Shown: positions 27,052 through 40,101, counted from the stretch's first letter. The stretch: DNA of 64,000 nucleotides from Cruorifilaria tuberocauda (GCA_013365365.1 JABVXU010000048.1:62001-126000); one strand, 5' to 3'. Notes: generated by a model not told the origin, from the sequence alone. Made by a program: numbers and translations.

Positions 27052-28478
27052 TCATATTGTCAGTGGGCTCGACTGATTGATTTTTTCGTTGGGAAATTGT
27101 TGGTAGATATAATATATATGTGGCTCAACGTGGTAGTGATGGTATTCGTGATAGTAGCGATCATAGTGGTCGTGATGGTCGCAGTGGTGGTGGTCGTGAT
27201 GGTCGCAGTGGCCGTGGTTGTGATAATCGCAGTGGTCGTGGTCGTGATGGCCGCAGTGGTCGTGCTCATGATGATAGTGATTGTTGTGCCAATATTTCTG
27301 GATAAGCTTGGTATTATTATTTAAATATTTCCAACTCGTATTGTTTTTCTTGTCCTTCCAGTTGTTCCAATTATTATAACTCCAGTGATTCCAGTTTGGA
27401 CTGGTTCTATAATCCCTGCGATTCCAACCGCTGTTATAATTATTCCAGAAACTTCGATCACCATTTATTCCCCGTGGATTTCGATTCTTATCATTCTGTC
27501 CATCACTGTACCAATTTCTATCCCAATCAGGATTTGATAATGGTCCATTATTATTACTGCTATTCCACTCCAAAGGCCTCGATCCCTTATCTTTATTGTT
27601 TTCACGATTCCATGATTGGTTATTACTGTTGCTTTTATGACTCCACGGCTGGTTCCGCAATTGATAATTCCATAGTGGACTGCTATAATTGTTCCATGGA
27701 ATATCGCTATTACTCCATGTTGATTGGCTATCGGTATTATAGTACTTTTGCTGATTATTAGTTTGCGATTGTAGTTGATTTTGTTGCTCGAAACTGTTTG
27801 TACGTTTAGATACTGCTTCGAGCTGGAGCGATATGATAACGAATTAAAATTCGTAACATGTAAAAATTCATTTGCTAGGCGAAAGAAACACCGTAGAAAT
27901 CATTCCGGGATGAGATTTGTAATAGTAGATATTAACTTACTTTGCCAGTGTTTTTTTTGATGTTTTCTTTAACAACTGCAACTGCGCAAGTGGTTGATAG
28001 TAATCTGAAGAAATGGTATTAAAGTTCCGTGTAACCAAAATTCGATGAGAAGGACAAATGTCTCAAAACTTTTGAACTTTTTTGGGCGCTATGTATTTTA
28101 TTCAGCTTTTTTAATATTTGGGAATTTGAAAAAAAAAATATTAAGAATGATCATAAACCAATTTGATAGTCGTTTCTTGAAATTTTCAAAATATGTGCAT
28201 TTCACTAGAAATTTTTGGTAGAAAAGTGATTGTTACTAGAAAATGCTGAATCGTTTAGCAGCGTACTGAAAGCACTTAACTTCATATTTTCTGCAACCTT
28301 AGAAACTAATAAAAATTCATTGCAATTAAGCATCCTTATATATTTTTCCTCTTTAATCTCAATAGTTTTACTCTGACTAATTTTCAAATAATTCACAGAA
28401 AAATCATAATGCAAAAGACTGTAGAGTTTTGGAAACTTACGGCATCAAAAGAAACGTCGAAAAACGCCACGTTTTCAT
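27052..28478 (-). CDS. Secreted Asn/Trp-rich protein with His octapeptide repeat
   Basis: Three exons (28441-28478, 27941-28004, 27052-27822) close in frame to 290 residues ending in TGA. The first two encode a clear signal peptide (MKTWRFSTFLLMP followed by LLSTTCAVA). Residues about 60-210 are rich in Asn, Trp, Ser and Tyr (SWNRENN; WNHWSYNNWNNW). Residues about 219-266 are six tandem octapeptides of the form HxHxHCx[HY], such as HDHDHCDY and HDHHHCDH; the first four keep Cys and the last two are degenerate. This suggests secretion and binding of zinc, copper, nickel or haem, which is inference. I do not recognise a family. The ATG is preceded by TTTTCAGG, a likely spliced-leader acceptor. 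Open frames on the opposite strand here are shadows of the repeat. Confidence 0.8.
27127..27270 (-). repeat. Six 24-bp coding repeats (His octapeptide array)
   Basis: Six consecutive 24-nt units encode HEHDHCGH, HDHDHCDY, HNHGHCDH, HDHHHCDH, HDHYDRYY and HEYHHYHV. The first four share the H-x-H-x-H-C core; the last two have drifted. The array makes up most of the C-terminal quarter of the secreted protein at 27052-28478. Confidence 0.85.
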
Positions 28479-29514
28479 CCTGAAAATATCTTTGCTTTAC
28501 AGCATACAGTGAAGATTTGTGTCCAGTGCAACTAGGAAATAGCGTTTTTCGAATGTAAGCTATTTACTTTGAATATTTCAGAAACTTTGTAAGCTTCTGA
28601 AGTTTGTAGCGCTATACTTCAACGATTTTGAAACATTTGGAAAGAATTGGACAGAAGGAGAAAAGGTAAAAAACCGAAAAGATGAATGCGATTTTCATTC
28701 AAAACATTTATTTATTTTTGAAAAGAAATATCGCTTCAAGCTAAAGGAGATTAAAAAGCAAATTTCAGGCCATAAAATTTGAATTCATATCAAATAAACT
28801 AAACAGCCATCTATGGAAGAATGTACGAACATAAAATTGTTTTGCTTTTACCAAAGTTGTGTATTTAAATCAGACAGATATATTCGTCGCTTGCTTTTAC
28901 AGACGAACGTATAAAGGCCGTTCGACTATTCCGTATTTAATCTATCCAACGGTGTTTTCTTTTGTCCACGTTCGTTGTTCCCGTGGCAGCAGTGTAGAAG
29001 GTTTAAATGAATACAAGTTATGAAAACATTTAACTTTTTCTTGTAATTTATCACAAATTTCAAATCCGAAATTATTTCAAGAAAGAAAATAAGAATTTCG
29101 AGCAGTGATTTGAATAAAATACTTCGGCAAATCGAAATAAAATTAACGCTTCCAGCTCTGCAGCCCTCAGAAGTGACAAGTTTCATCCTAATTCGGAAAA
29201 AAGTAAAAAGTTATCCATCCGCAACAAAGATTTTCAATTTAAAGATATTTTTAATTTTTTGGTGTTTCAACTTCAAATCCTGGAAGTAAAAGATATAAAC
29301 TTCGTTCTATAAAACTCATTGCAAGCTGTTTCAAGCAGAAATCTAATTTTTGAATTTAATCAAGCTTTTAATGATCTGTTACAATAAAAGTACAAGAATT
29401 AATCTGTATCAATCTATAAAAATCCTTTACTTTTGAAAAATCATCTGTTCAGCAGTAATAATTTAAGACAGCAATTTTGCACAACGTTGCAAGTGCATGT
29501 CTCAATGCTTGGTT
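28479..29514. other. Divergent promoter region
   Basis: It lies between the start of the His-repeat gene (-) and TMEM216 (+), so it should hold both promoters. Apart from the X-box at its right end I see no feature; the minus-strand open stretch 28926-29186 has no splice support. Confidence 0.5.
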
Positions 29515-29529
29515 GTTGCCCCAGGCAAC
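29515..29529 (+). promoter_or_regulatory. RFX/DAF-19 X-box upstream of TMEM216
   Basis: GTTGCC-CCA-GGCAAC is a perfect inverted repeat that fits the RFX consensus GTNRCC(N0-3)RGYAAC. It lies 53 bases before the ATG of the ciliary gene TMEM216. In C. elegans, DAF-19 controls ciliary genes through X-boxes placed about this close to the start codon. The motif is seen directly; its use is inferred from the target. Confidence 0.7.
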
Positions 29530-29582
29530 AAAGTTATTTCTAGCCAAACATTTCCAATCGTCTCTCGTCTGTGTCATTTGAG

Positions 29583-31104
29583 ATGATTAATTCGAATGTG
29601 GTAAGTATTTCATGAATTTCCAATTAATTTTTTCATGAAAAGCAACTTGCGTAGGGTAAAGATACCGAAGAAATGAATTTCAGACTTCAGCTCTCTATTT
29701 AACCTTTTTATGAAGTCGAGAAGATGTTTAAAATTACAAATATTGGTTGACGTTTGATGAATTTATTTGTCTTTTTTGAATTTTAAACTAAAGCGCAATA
29801 TTTTCTTCAGCGATCATCGCTTCCATTGCAAATTATTCTGTACCTCAATCGTCCTATATCATGTATTTTCGTTGCAGCTCTTTTAATTTTGTATTTCTTC
29901 AAAGGTAAACACGATAGCCTTTTTTATTTTCATGTATACTAAAAAATATTAAAAAAACTTCATTGATTGAGCGGAAATTGAATATTACAATGTCTTTCTA
30001 ATATCTTAAAAATGAATGAGCGATATGTAGGATGAAAGAATTTATTCTTTAGTATATTTTTCACTTGCTGATAAAATTTTCCTTTTCAATTCTTCGTTAC
30101 TGATTTTCAGTATTCGTGAATTTTATTGTAAGAATTATTTCCTTTACTTTCCAAGTTAAAATCGAGTTCTCGAAAGAATTACTTTAGATTTATATAACCA
30201 AATACAAAATTTTTATAAACCGATCTGTTCTGAAAACTTTTCAAAAAAATTTAGCAGAAAATTTGGCGCAGTAATCTTACTCAACTTTATATTTCCAATT
30301 ACGGTCAAATTTCCGGAAGGGAAATAGGATTTCATAATTCTTCCTCACTTCATTTGTTGCCTGAAAAGAAAAAAAAAACTGAATTATAGTGTCAGTACTG
30401 CCATATGCGACAAATGCCAAATTTTGCGAATTTTTATTGATTGTTCTTTTCATTCCAAATGAAGCGATGCGTTTATATTGGGGTAACATTTTTCTTTGTA
30501 TACAAAAATTAGTGTTATAAAATGATCGAAGTCCACGGAACTCGTTATAACTATAGCATTTGTAGAGGATGCTTTAACATTTCCGTCCTTTAGTAAAAAA
30601 CTGAATTCGATGACTGTTCCTTATCTACATGTGACTGAAGTGTTTTAATGTTCGGATTATTCTTTATGAAGTTTTCGAATTTAAGAATGATACAAACATA
30701 TTGCATGAGCAGAAATACGCAATACAAAATTTGATGCTAAACAGCAAATTAATAAACAAGCTTTGATTTGCAATAAATGTTGCATTCTGCTGCACAGAAT
30801 AACTATCATTTGCATTAGAAATGCTCACTTTATCCTATTTTGATTTATCCTAAATTTATTCTCAGCTCGCAGAGGGAATCTTACTGAAACGAGTGGCTAC
30901 TTATCATTCGCTCTTCTTCTGAATGCACTCACGTTACTACTTTGTGTTTATTGGGCTTTATTCCAAAGCTATGTTTTACTCATTGAATTCATCATCATTT
31001 GTGTGGAAGCTTTTTTCGTAATCACTGAAACATGGCTTGCGATTGTCGCTATTGCCAATTTTTCGAGGTTTGAGAATTTTTCGGTAAATTTAAAATCGAT
31101 TTAA
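29583..31104 (+). CDS. mks-2: TMEM216 / MKS-2, ciliary transition-zone membrane protein
   Basis: Four exons (29583-29600, 29811-29904, 30396-30482, 30866-31104) close in frame to 145 residues, the same length as a human isoform. TMEM216 is part of the MKS module that gates the ciliary transition zone. The pattern matches the family along its length: SSLPLQIILYLN near the N-terminus, FFKGVLPYATNAK across the exon 2/3 junction, NEAMRLYW before GNLTETSGYLSFALLLN, then SYVLLIEFIIICVEAFFVIT and a short tail. Four hydrophobic segments are expected. Exon 3 is only 87 nt and was found by matching the missing second span. In nematodes this acts only in ciliated sensory neurons, which fits the X-box just upstream. 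Confidence 0.88.
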
Positions 31105-33034
31105 TTTTTATCGCTTTTTGCAAGGAGTAATGAAGAGGTCCTGTGCGACATTTTCCTTTTTGAAAGTTATGCTTCACTGCCATACCTGTATGTTTGTTAA
31201 AAAATTTATTGAAATTTGCAATAACCCGTAAGCACATATAGGGAATTTATGACCTTCCGTCTCGTTGCTAAGTTTCGTTGTGTGTTAATTTTCTATTTCC
31301 AACTATACAATCAAATTGTAAGTAAAATTGAAAGATGAAATTTGTATAGTTCACTTTAAGTTAATTGCGACTCGTAGTTTTTAGGCTGCTTGACTGCATT
31401 ACTTAGGATTTCCATTCTTATTCATAAACAAATTTCAATTAATTTCTTGTTCATGGAGAACTTTTCAATTTACGGCAAGAGTGAGCAATTAATTACGACT
31501 GACTTCTTTCTATTGGTGCATTATTATCAGAAGTTTTGTTAACTGAAATATTTTCAGGTCAACTAATATTTAACGGTGTAAAACATCAAAATTTGGAAAA
31601 TGAAAGCCTCAAACTCCCTGAAAATCTTTCAGTGCTCAGGCCAGTGATACATCTAAGCTGATTCTTAACAGTTTTCAAGAAGAATTGAAGATGACCTCTT
31701 CTATTTCAACCGTTATAACGAAACTTTCCTCGGGTGAATTCGTTAAGAAATCGAATTTGATTTTATCTGTTTTGAAAGCATTTTACACCTACAGTTTGCC
31801 TCTACAGATGACAAAACAATTTCACTGTCAGCCTTGACTTTCCCAATGCTAATAAATTATTTTAAAGCATTCTGGACACGAGTAAAAATTAAGGACTACT
31901 TACGAAAGATGTCAGATAAGAAGTACAATTTATTGTAAAGCGGAAATGATAAAGCCCATTTGTCATCAAGGAAATTCTTGATCTATCACTGTAACACTTA
32001 GCTGTATCTTATCACTTGCTGCTGAGAAGAGAAAATTGATGTTATATGATGGAAAGAGACTTGATCTGAAATATATCTTTACTTTTGCCAAAAGGAAAAT
32101 CAAATTTCGAATGCCACATAAAAGAAGGATTCTTTCGAAATAATCTTGAAAGTATGCATCTTTTACAAGTTCCCTGCAATAGTTTTATCCCTGCACTATT
32201 CGTCCTTTTCAGATACTAATAGACATTTCTCAGTTTTTAAATTAAATTAAATCTTTTCCAATTATTCACTGAATTGAATTATATATTTTCAAGTGCCAAA
32301 TTATTCTGAATTGAAATTGTGGTATTCTGGACTTCGTGTTTCCATCTTATATGAAGTCTTTGCATGAAAATCAAGTTATTGGAATGGGTCAACAGGTCGT
32401 TCAAATTATCGCTTTCTTTAGCTGTGTACGGAACTTTATTTGTTCGTGCAACATTGTACTGGAGTATTAAATGAAGGATCATTCAAAAATTTTGATTAAA
32501 TCTAAGCAGAATTTTTGAATTTGAATGGAAATTAAAAAGAAATTGAGGAAATAAAAATTAAATGGGAAATGAAAAAGAAATTTTGTGGAATGTTATAATT
32601 GAATGACTTCAGCACAATCTCATAGAAGTCACTGAAGCTAGCGAATGATAATTGAAGAATACCCACTTGCTTTCCAATTTTTATTTTCTTTTTTCTGGAT
32701 CTCTAGGATTCTATTTATTTTTTCACTTCGGTGAAGTTGGAGAAAGAAATTTTTGCCTCAGTGCTGAATTACGATTTCGAGAAATTCATAAATCAGGTTT
32801 CACATTATAATATTACCACTAGTGCTAAATTTTCAAAAATGTACCAACATCTCTTTCTCTCTCTCTCTCTCGCCTTTCCTCTCTCAATCCATTCCTCTTT
32901 GATGATATAAATAATTATTTCTTCTCACCTGTCCCCGCACTGCTCGTAATTTTCGCCATTTCCATCCAGCATAAATTTTGCTTCATGTTTTTTCAGGTAT
33001 ATATAAGAGAAGATTCACGGGTGTTGTCAGTGTT
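31105..33034. other. Gap between TMEM216 and the channel gene
   Basis: No gene seen. A CT microsatellite lies at about 32851-32872, near the start of the channel gene. Open stretches are short and AT-rich. Confidence 0.5.
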
Positions 33035-35737
33035 ATGAATTGTAGCTACCTTTTGGCTTTTATTTTTCTTCGCGCTACTTACGGGTAAGATTAATATCAT
33101 TTTCTCCCAAACTTCAGTGAATTCGACCATGGGTCAGTATATTGAAATTTTTGATGGAGATTTTAGTCATTCTGCCACTTTTTCTTCCAATAAGCTCTGA
33201 CTGACGAGTTGCATAGCAAAAAGCCTCTGAAACTGTAATTGGACAACGTTTAGGTGTCTCGCAATTTTAAAATATTATTTGACTAAAAAAAATTTTGAAA
33301 CTAGGCGTCAAATAATGTTGCATGTCAAAAATCACTGAAACTGAAATATCTTGATGAATTTTCGAAATTCGCGATTAATCATTTACAAGGATACATTCAA
33401 ATTTGTCTATTAAGATTACTTCCATTTTTTGAAATTTCTAGATTGACAGCAGAAGAGCACAGCAAATTGGCTCGAAAATATAAATATTATCATGCGTCAG
33501 TTAGACCACAAGAACGAAACAATCGTATTACCAATGCCAATGGGACATTTTTTGCTCTCAATTGCGATCTTAAAATTATTTCAACTAAACCTTATCACGT
33601 AACAGACTTTTAAATCTTAAAACCATTGAAATCAAATACAGGATGAAACGATACTGTTATTATAGTATTAGCATAATCAGATGGTATGTCATAAAGGTAA
33701 TCAATAAGTTTGCGCTAAGATAATCAATTTCTATGAGTTCTAATAAGGAGCAATTCTTTAAGTAATTAGTGGAAGATGAGGGTGATAGTCAGGAAAGAGT
33801 AAATACAATGAATAAAGAAGAGGAAAATTCTGTTTCAATCTACTTTCATTCTCAAATTCTATTCCATTCTGCTCTGCACAGAACAAGATTCATATGGAAA
33901 TAATATTCGGTGTCACATTTACCGATGAAAGGCTCGTTTTCCGAGAACTAAAAAATCGATTTCAAATGCCAGCGGAATATCATCCGTGGCTTCCGGATAT
34001 TACAACACTTCCTTACGTTCCGGTTAATGTTGTTGTTTATTTAGATCCACTGATTGGCATTGTGGATGCACTTTACCGGTTCGTAATTTATTCATAATTG
34101 AAATGTGAGTGAAAAAGGAAGTATAATTGGATCTAAATGGAAAATGAGTGCGTGACAGTCCCGAATGAACGCTCTGTTATATTTGCAAGTGAATCTAAAA
34201 CTCAGATTATCAAAATCGATTAGTAACAAAAGCATGAATATATGCTTTATCACAAAATTCTCACCTCAGATTTCAGCAAATGACATTCACGGTATTACTG
34301 AATGACCATAATATTTCAGGTACTCTGTAGATCTTCTCTGTTCATCTGAAACTTGGCGACATCCTTTCCAGTTATTTCAATGCGAAGTTGTTATATCAAA
34401 TATTGGAGGTCTTCAGTTGGCTGTTTCAAATTCACTCATAGAAGTGCAAGCAAAAAGTTGCCTGAAAATAGCGGTCAATTTATCTCGCTTTTCCATTTTC
34501 AAATCTATCGATTTTTGATTTCAGATGAGCATATTCTTCTTCGTGACTTCCAGGATCTGCGTAGTGTAGAAGAAATTTCGAAAATTTTGGTCAGTATCGG
34601 TGAGTTTTGAAAGCCAAAATAATAGTATTGTTTTTCAAAGACACATTTGTCAGTTTTATTGGAGAGAAATGAAATTATCAACCAAAGGGCACTTGTAAAA
34701 ATTCACAAAAAATGCAATCGCTGTAATCATGCACGGACCTGGAAAGTAAGTCGAAATATCATGAAATTATTATTTTATGGAGAGAATTATTATCACCATA
34801 GAAAGAATTCTGAAAATATTTCAAGATTTTAGAAACATTTAAAGAAGTAAGGATCGTTGCGAGTTACCCAGAACTATGGTTCTCATCAATGGTTGCTAAC
34901 ATATTGCCTTCCACGGTCATTTTTTGTGTTGTTATTTTCGCTCAGTACAAACGCCGTAAAGTCCATACATTGGTTGCTATATCTGCTTTCATGTGCATTA
35001 TTTTCATGGTAATTTAACGAAATGTCTTTTATGGCAAATATTGTGTGACCACTAAGTTAAAAAATATTAAATTTGAGATTAAACAATCAAAAGTTAAAGC
35101 TTCCAAGCTCACCATCGATGAGTTTTCCTTTCATAACTCTTTACACAATATTTTATCAGATCAGTAACCATTACTTCTGCATTTGCTTTCATCTAATTTA
35201 GCTTTATAACTTCCATTCATTTTCATTTAGCAATCAGCACGAAGAACAGAAAATATTCTTACCCTGGAAGATTTATGGCTCTGCATTACTTTTTTGCATC
35301 TTGTCTGCATCTTATTGGTAGATCTAATGATACCAACATATCGCATTCAATATGTCGATATTAGTAATGGTCAAATCATAAGTGTTATTCCAAATGGTAG
35401 GCTTTTGATTTTGGTAAATAGGATATAAAATATCTTTTTTTGAAGACAACTTGAGATTATTAGAAATTATGCGAGATGCAATATAGGGATAAATCTTACA
35501 GACGTAGATGTCGTGAAACCATTTTCATTGCCATCAAGAAAAAGAAGACTAACGGTTTCTTATGACACGTCCGCTAAACAGCAAGTAATAACCACAACAC
35601 TGGGGCTACGAAAACGGCTATCTCTTGCAGTTATCACATGTTGCTATTTTATTTGTGTCGTTGCTTATTTCATTTTTGCGCTTTATTTAATTTTTAAAGA
35701 AAGGAATTTCTTAGAGTGGTACTTACGCCAGCTTTAA
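33035..35737 (+). CDS. Divergent Cys-loop ligand-gated ion channel subunit
   Basis: Nine exons (33035-33084, 33442-33598, 33882-34078, 34320-34456, 34525-34599, 34654-34745, 34826-35008, 35231-35396, 35502-35737) close to 430 residues. Order: signal peptide (MNCSYLLAFIFLRATYG); ligand-binding domain with FTDERLVF and WLPDI; Cys-loop C142-x13-C156; four membrane spans at about 253-276, 283-298, 308-328 and 391-415. It is atypical: the Cys-loop reads HPFQLFQC where FPFDxQxC is usual, M2 lacks the standard PAR/GEK entry and reads RRK-VHTLVAIS, and an extra CNRC pair lies before M1. The ligand and ion selectivity cannot be told; it is an orphan nematode LGIC. The exon 4 donor and exon 7 acceptor are weak and chosen by phase. 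A TTGTCAG acceptor lies 4 bases before the ATG. Confidence 0.82.
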
Positions 35738-38408
35738 TGTAAACCTTCATCTTGAAAACCAACTAATATTCTATAGCTCATTCTACAACCGTAGGTTTAA
35801 TTACATAAGAAAACCAATCGCTGCGATCTGAAAATAGTACTCTCTTTATTCTCAAATAAACTAAGAAATAAGTATACTGTGACAGTAATTACTTATTGGC
35901 CTGATATTTATTGAAAAGGGAGAAGTAATTATGTTTTGATTTTCCAGAGTGCTTTTTATTTCTTTAGAAAATGCATAATCTGAAGGAAAACATTTTTGTT
36001 CCGCCTTTTCCACGGAAGTCAAAAATACATTATTTGTATTATCAAAGAAAACATAATACACGAACTGTTATTGCAAGTAGTAAATTTCTATTCTTAAAAA
36101 GCAGATTTTTTACTGCATCCAGTAAAATCAAAAGCAAACGCATATTATTCCTGGATTTCATATGTAACAATCCGTCTTGATTATAATTATAATTCATGAA
36201 CAAATCATTAATGTTTACACTGAATACGAACAATGAACAGCAAATAAACAAACAAAGCAATGCTCGAACCGTATCGGAATAACCAAAATATCTTTGCAAA
36301 GTAATTGGTAAACGATTTTCTTCTAGTTTCAGCGGAAAATATTACACAAATTTTTTGTTCAATTGGTTTTTTATGCTTGCAAAAGGACTGCAAATAAGTG
36401 CTTTTATTTATTTCAAACAGTACTACTTCTACAATCCATCAAATCTCTACTAAACTAGAACCTCAATCAAATTTCCCCTGAGCGAACCAAAAAAAAATAC
36501 GAAGTCCGAGAAAAAATACAACAGAGCCAAGAAATTGAAAGCTATCTTTAAGGAATGAAACGTGGACAGACAACACTTCCAAACTTAATGTGACTATACT
36601 TCGTTTTAGTTGCAAGAACAGTCGGTATTGAAGAACCATATCTACAACTAAAATTGTATCTTTCAAAAAGAATTATGCTTGTTTTCCCAGACAAAAGAAC
36701 ATTCAGTAACAGAAGAAAATATGAAATGCTTGCCAACGCTGCATTTCATATTTTTATTATCTAAAAAATTACATTAGCAAAAATATCTTAGCAGAAGATT
36801 TTTATCAGCAAAGAGAACAGGAAAGCAAAAATAATCGAAACAAAATCTATATTTGCATCGACGAAACATCGAAATTCCTTTCAAATAATATTATTTTCAT
36901 TTGTGATCAGATGATTCTTATTTCATACAAATAATACCTTGTTTACTTTGGCTTTCATCTATGAAATGGTTTGCTTACGCCATTTTCTTAATCTCTGATT
37001 CTTAAATGTAAATATACTATCATCTATACTTAATCGAATATCTTCTGACTATAGCTCAGCAAATATTGCCAAACTGTATTCTTTTAGATCGACAAGTAAA
37101 GAAGAATGGCCGTGTGAATCGACTGTACTATTAATAATTTCTAATAATTATCTTGTGACAATCAAGAAAAATAAAGCTTTCCATAAAAATAAACCCTATA
37201 GAATTATTCGATTGTGCCACACAAAACCAAAAAAAATCAAAGCAATATAGGAATATTGGCGCGACTCGAGATTTAGCAAGAATTAAGGATGGTTACGTTT
37301 TCCTTGGCTTTTATGATTTAAAATAGATCTTGCTACTAAATATTACGTTTAATACACTGGTGAAGGATAAATTTTGATTTGCTTTAAGAAGTTTCCAAAT
37401 TGTGGAAGTTCTTTACTTTTATTGACTATCTATATATAACAGTGTTTAATGCTTATTTGATTTTTTTCACTTATTTTTTTGGTCCCACAAATTGTTTTTA
37501 ACAAGTTTTCAAGGAGTCTTGAATTGTCTGGATTCTAGTAAATCATGTTGGTGGGCTGTCCTAAGATTATCCTCTTAGCTAATTTTTTCTTATCCATGGT
37601 TTCAGAGTTAACTGGATGTCATCCTTACTGTGAATCGACTCAAGGAAAACTTAGGCCTTTATTATGATAGATTTGATAACAGAAAATAACACAACATTAA
37701 AATATTAATATTAATAATTCGATAATATTAATGAGAGTTTCAAATATCAATAAGGTAAGGAGAGCCCATGGATATTCGGTATTCCACTCATATTTTTGGG
37801 AAATGGAATTGTAAGAGGTCTCAGAAAACTTCACATCAACTAAGGTTACAGCATATGATCGAACCCATGTGCAAATTACTGCAACGAAATCAACAACATC
37901 GCTCAAAAATTACGTACTAAACAGTTCCTCACATTAACATTATCTGTAGCTTACAGTAAAAAAACTATTAGACTGAACTTTATATAATTAAAAGAAAATA
38001 AATTGAATTACCTCACGAAAACTTAACGGAGAATTATTTCTCTGTGATGGAAGATTAATCTCAGATCTTGATAATACTGAACACTGTACTACTCAAAGCG
38101 GGAAATTTACAACCAGTGCTATTACTGTTTTATGGAATGAAAAAAAAAGCAACCAAAAACTGCTCAAGTAGAATTAGGAAATTTGATATTCAAACATGTA
38201 GAAATGAGCTAATGAGCTTCAAACCTCATTTGTTTTCAACATGATATTACTGATATGAAAAATGTCAGACACTCAATCAAAAAGTCAGAGTTACTCATAA
38301 AGAAGTGAACTGAAATCCGGATTCTAAGCTTTAATTGCTGTCATGGTAATAAATTTTGACTGCATCAACACACGCTATTTACCAAAGTTATTTGTCAACA
38401 GTAAGCTT
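35738..38408. other. Gap between the channel gene and EMG1 (convergent 3' region)
   Basis: Both neighbours end here. Minus-strand open stretches at 36042-36736 and 37697-37906 carry hydrophobic runs but no splice-consistent partners or recognisable motifs. I see no gene. Confidence 0.5.
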
Positions 38409-40101
38409 TTATTGGTTCTCTTCTTCAACTTTCCATACTTCTTCGAAACTGGAAGTTAGTTTAGAACATGTTAACGCAGCACTCAATGGAAGCTTGCTTA
38501 GCTTCACTTCTTCCTCTGCATAATCCACAGTGACCTGTAAGTATCTTTCTAAATGTTAAATGTGTTGCAATAGTTTACAGTAATGGATAAAAGAAAAAAT
38601 ATTCAATGCATTGATTCTGATCCCGACTAAGAAGTACTGCTAGTACCAGATAAAAACAAAATAAATTTACTTACTTTTCCTTTTGCAAATCCTCCAATGA
38701 CGACTGCAATAGGTTTATTACCAGCACTTTCTGCAAACTGTCTACAATTCATGTATTCTGATGCTTGATATGATGCCAACACTTTTCGACAACCAGTGGG
38801 CAGATAGATGCTTACTGGATTCCTAATAACCTTCAATAATTTCACTGAACTATCGGCTGCACGTATCGACAATTTATGTAGCAACTGCACTAAAATCGAA
38901 CAACACTAAATTATTCGATGCTCACTTTACGCATTAATCGATCAGAAACCGATAAATACTGATTTTGTACGAATTGGATTAAGAACTATGAAGTTGCAAC
39001 CTGGAGAGACTTATACTTCATACAAAAAAAACGATAGCAAAAGATCACACAAAAAATGGATTTGATTGATACAGTAATGAAATAAAACGAACCCATCAAG
39101 CCGCAGAATCGATCGAATGTTCTTGGAATACGAATCTGAGGATTTACTTCGATTAGTATGTTATTGACAGTGTGCACATAAATTTGTAATAAATTCGCTC
39201 GATTTAATGGACTATCAAGAAGCATCAGAAGGCACTGAAAGCAATAAATTAGAAACTATAACAAGTAGATGTTTTACACTCGGCATTTGATACACAAAAA
39301 TAATTTGGATGATTAGGAGTTGTCAAATGTCAAATGTTGTTAACTAATGCATTTATTTTGATTTCATTCCTCATTTTAAATCTTCAAGATTTCATTACGA
39401 TAGGTTTCAAGGCATGGAAAGGTAGATTTATAATCATAGAAAATACGTGTGTTATCTAAAAAATGCATCGACACAAATTTAATGGGATTTTGATCAAATT
39501 ACTAATTTTATGTATGTCTATTGTATTCCTTTAAACTAAAGATTTAGAGGAATATAACAGACAAGTAAAATTGTTCTACACTCGAAGTAGAGAAGAAAGT
39601 GAAAGGTTATTTTAAAATTAAATACTTACCTGATGTAGAATATCTGGTCGAAAATCAGCGGGATCTTTCCTCTGGTTCCGGATAAAGTTAGCATGTTTAT
39701 CACTAGAAAGAATCACATAATCTTTCCCTACCTGCAAAAATGTGAATTCGTTCAACAAAATGGAACCAGAATTTAATTCCAATAAGTGAAACCCTGCTGC
39801 TAATGAAATTAACTTGTTGTCATTGTTGAAAGACTGAAACCATGTACGATCAAGATATAAGAACACACATAATGTTATCTTCTTTAATATACAATTATTA
39901 ATTTAATCTAAGCTTAATTGATGATTTATTTCAACGATTCCATTGGAAAAGAATAGCATATATATATAGCTGCTGAAAAAACATAACCTTCGCACTCTCC
40001 AACGAGCATTTCTCGATGATAACGATGAGCCGTTTCTTGTTATCTTGATCAATTCCTTCATCATTCTTTTTGATACGTTTGGCTTTCGATACTTCGAGCA
40101 T
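38409..40101 (-). CDS. emg-1: EMG1/NEP1, 18S rRNA pseudouridine N1-methyltransferase
   Basis: SPOUT-class methyltransferase needed for small-subunit ribosome biogenesis in the nucleolus; it methylates a pseudouridine in 18S rRNA. Five exons (39988-40101, 39630-39731, 39093-39234, 38675-38889, 38409-38534) close to 232 residues, against 244 in human. Family landmarks are all present: [81 protein letters not shown] (the knot-region glycine loop) and [19 protein letters not shown] at the end. The ATG directly follows a GAATAG acceptor. It is complete, with a slightly short N-terminus compared with human. It diverges from ced-3 across a 2.3 kb gap. Confidence 0.95.

Noticed and set aside
27396..27761. 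121-codon + strand frame opposite the His-repeat gene
   Set aside because: It is the antisense of Asn/Trp-rich codons in the secreted protein, which has a signal peptide and closed splicing on the minus strand.
34457..34524. Reading exon 4 of the channel straight through to the next exon
   Set aside because: The frame meets TGA just before the next acceptor, so an intron (weak donor at 34457) was preferred; it restores the phase.
35793..35804. GGTTTAATTAC, like the start of the SL1 spliced leader
   Set aside because: The match stops after 11 bases, and no donor or Sm-site context follows. It is AT-rich chance similarity.
36042..36736. Minus-strand hydrophobic open frames
   Set aside because: Poly-Phe/Leu runs are common by chance in AT-rich DNA, and no exon joins were found.
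37697..37906. 69-codon minus-strand frame downstream of EMG1
   Set aside because: No start context, splice sites or family resemblance.
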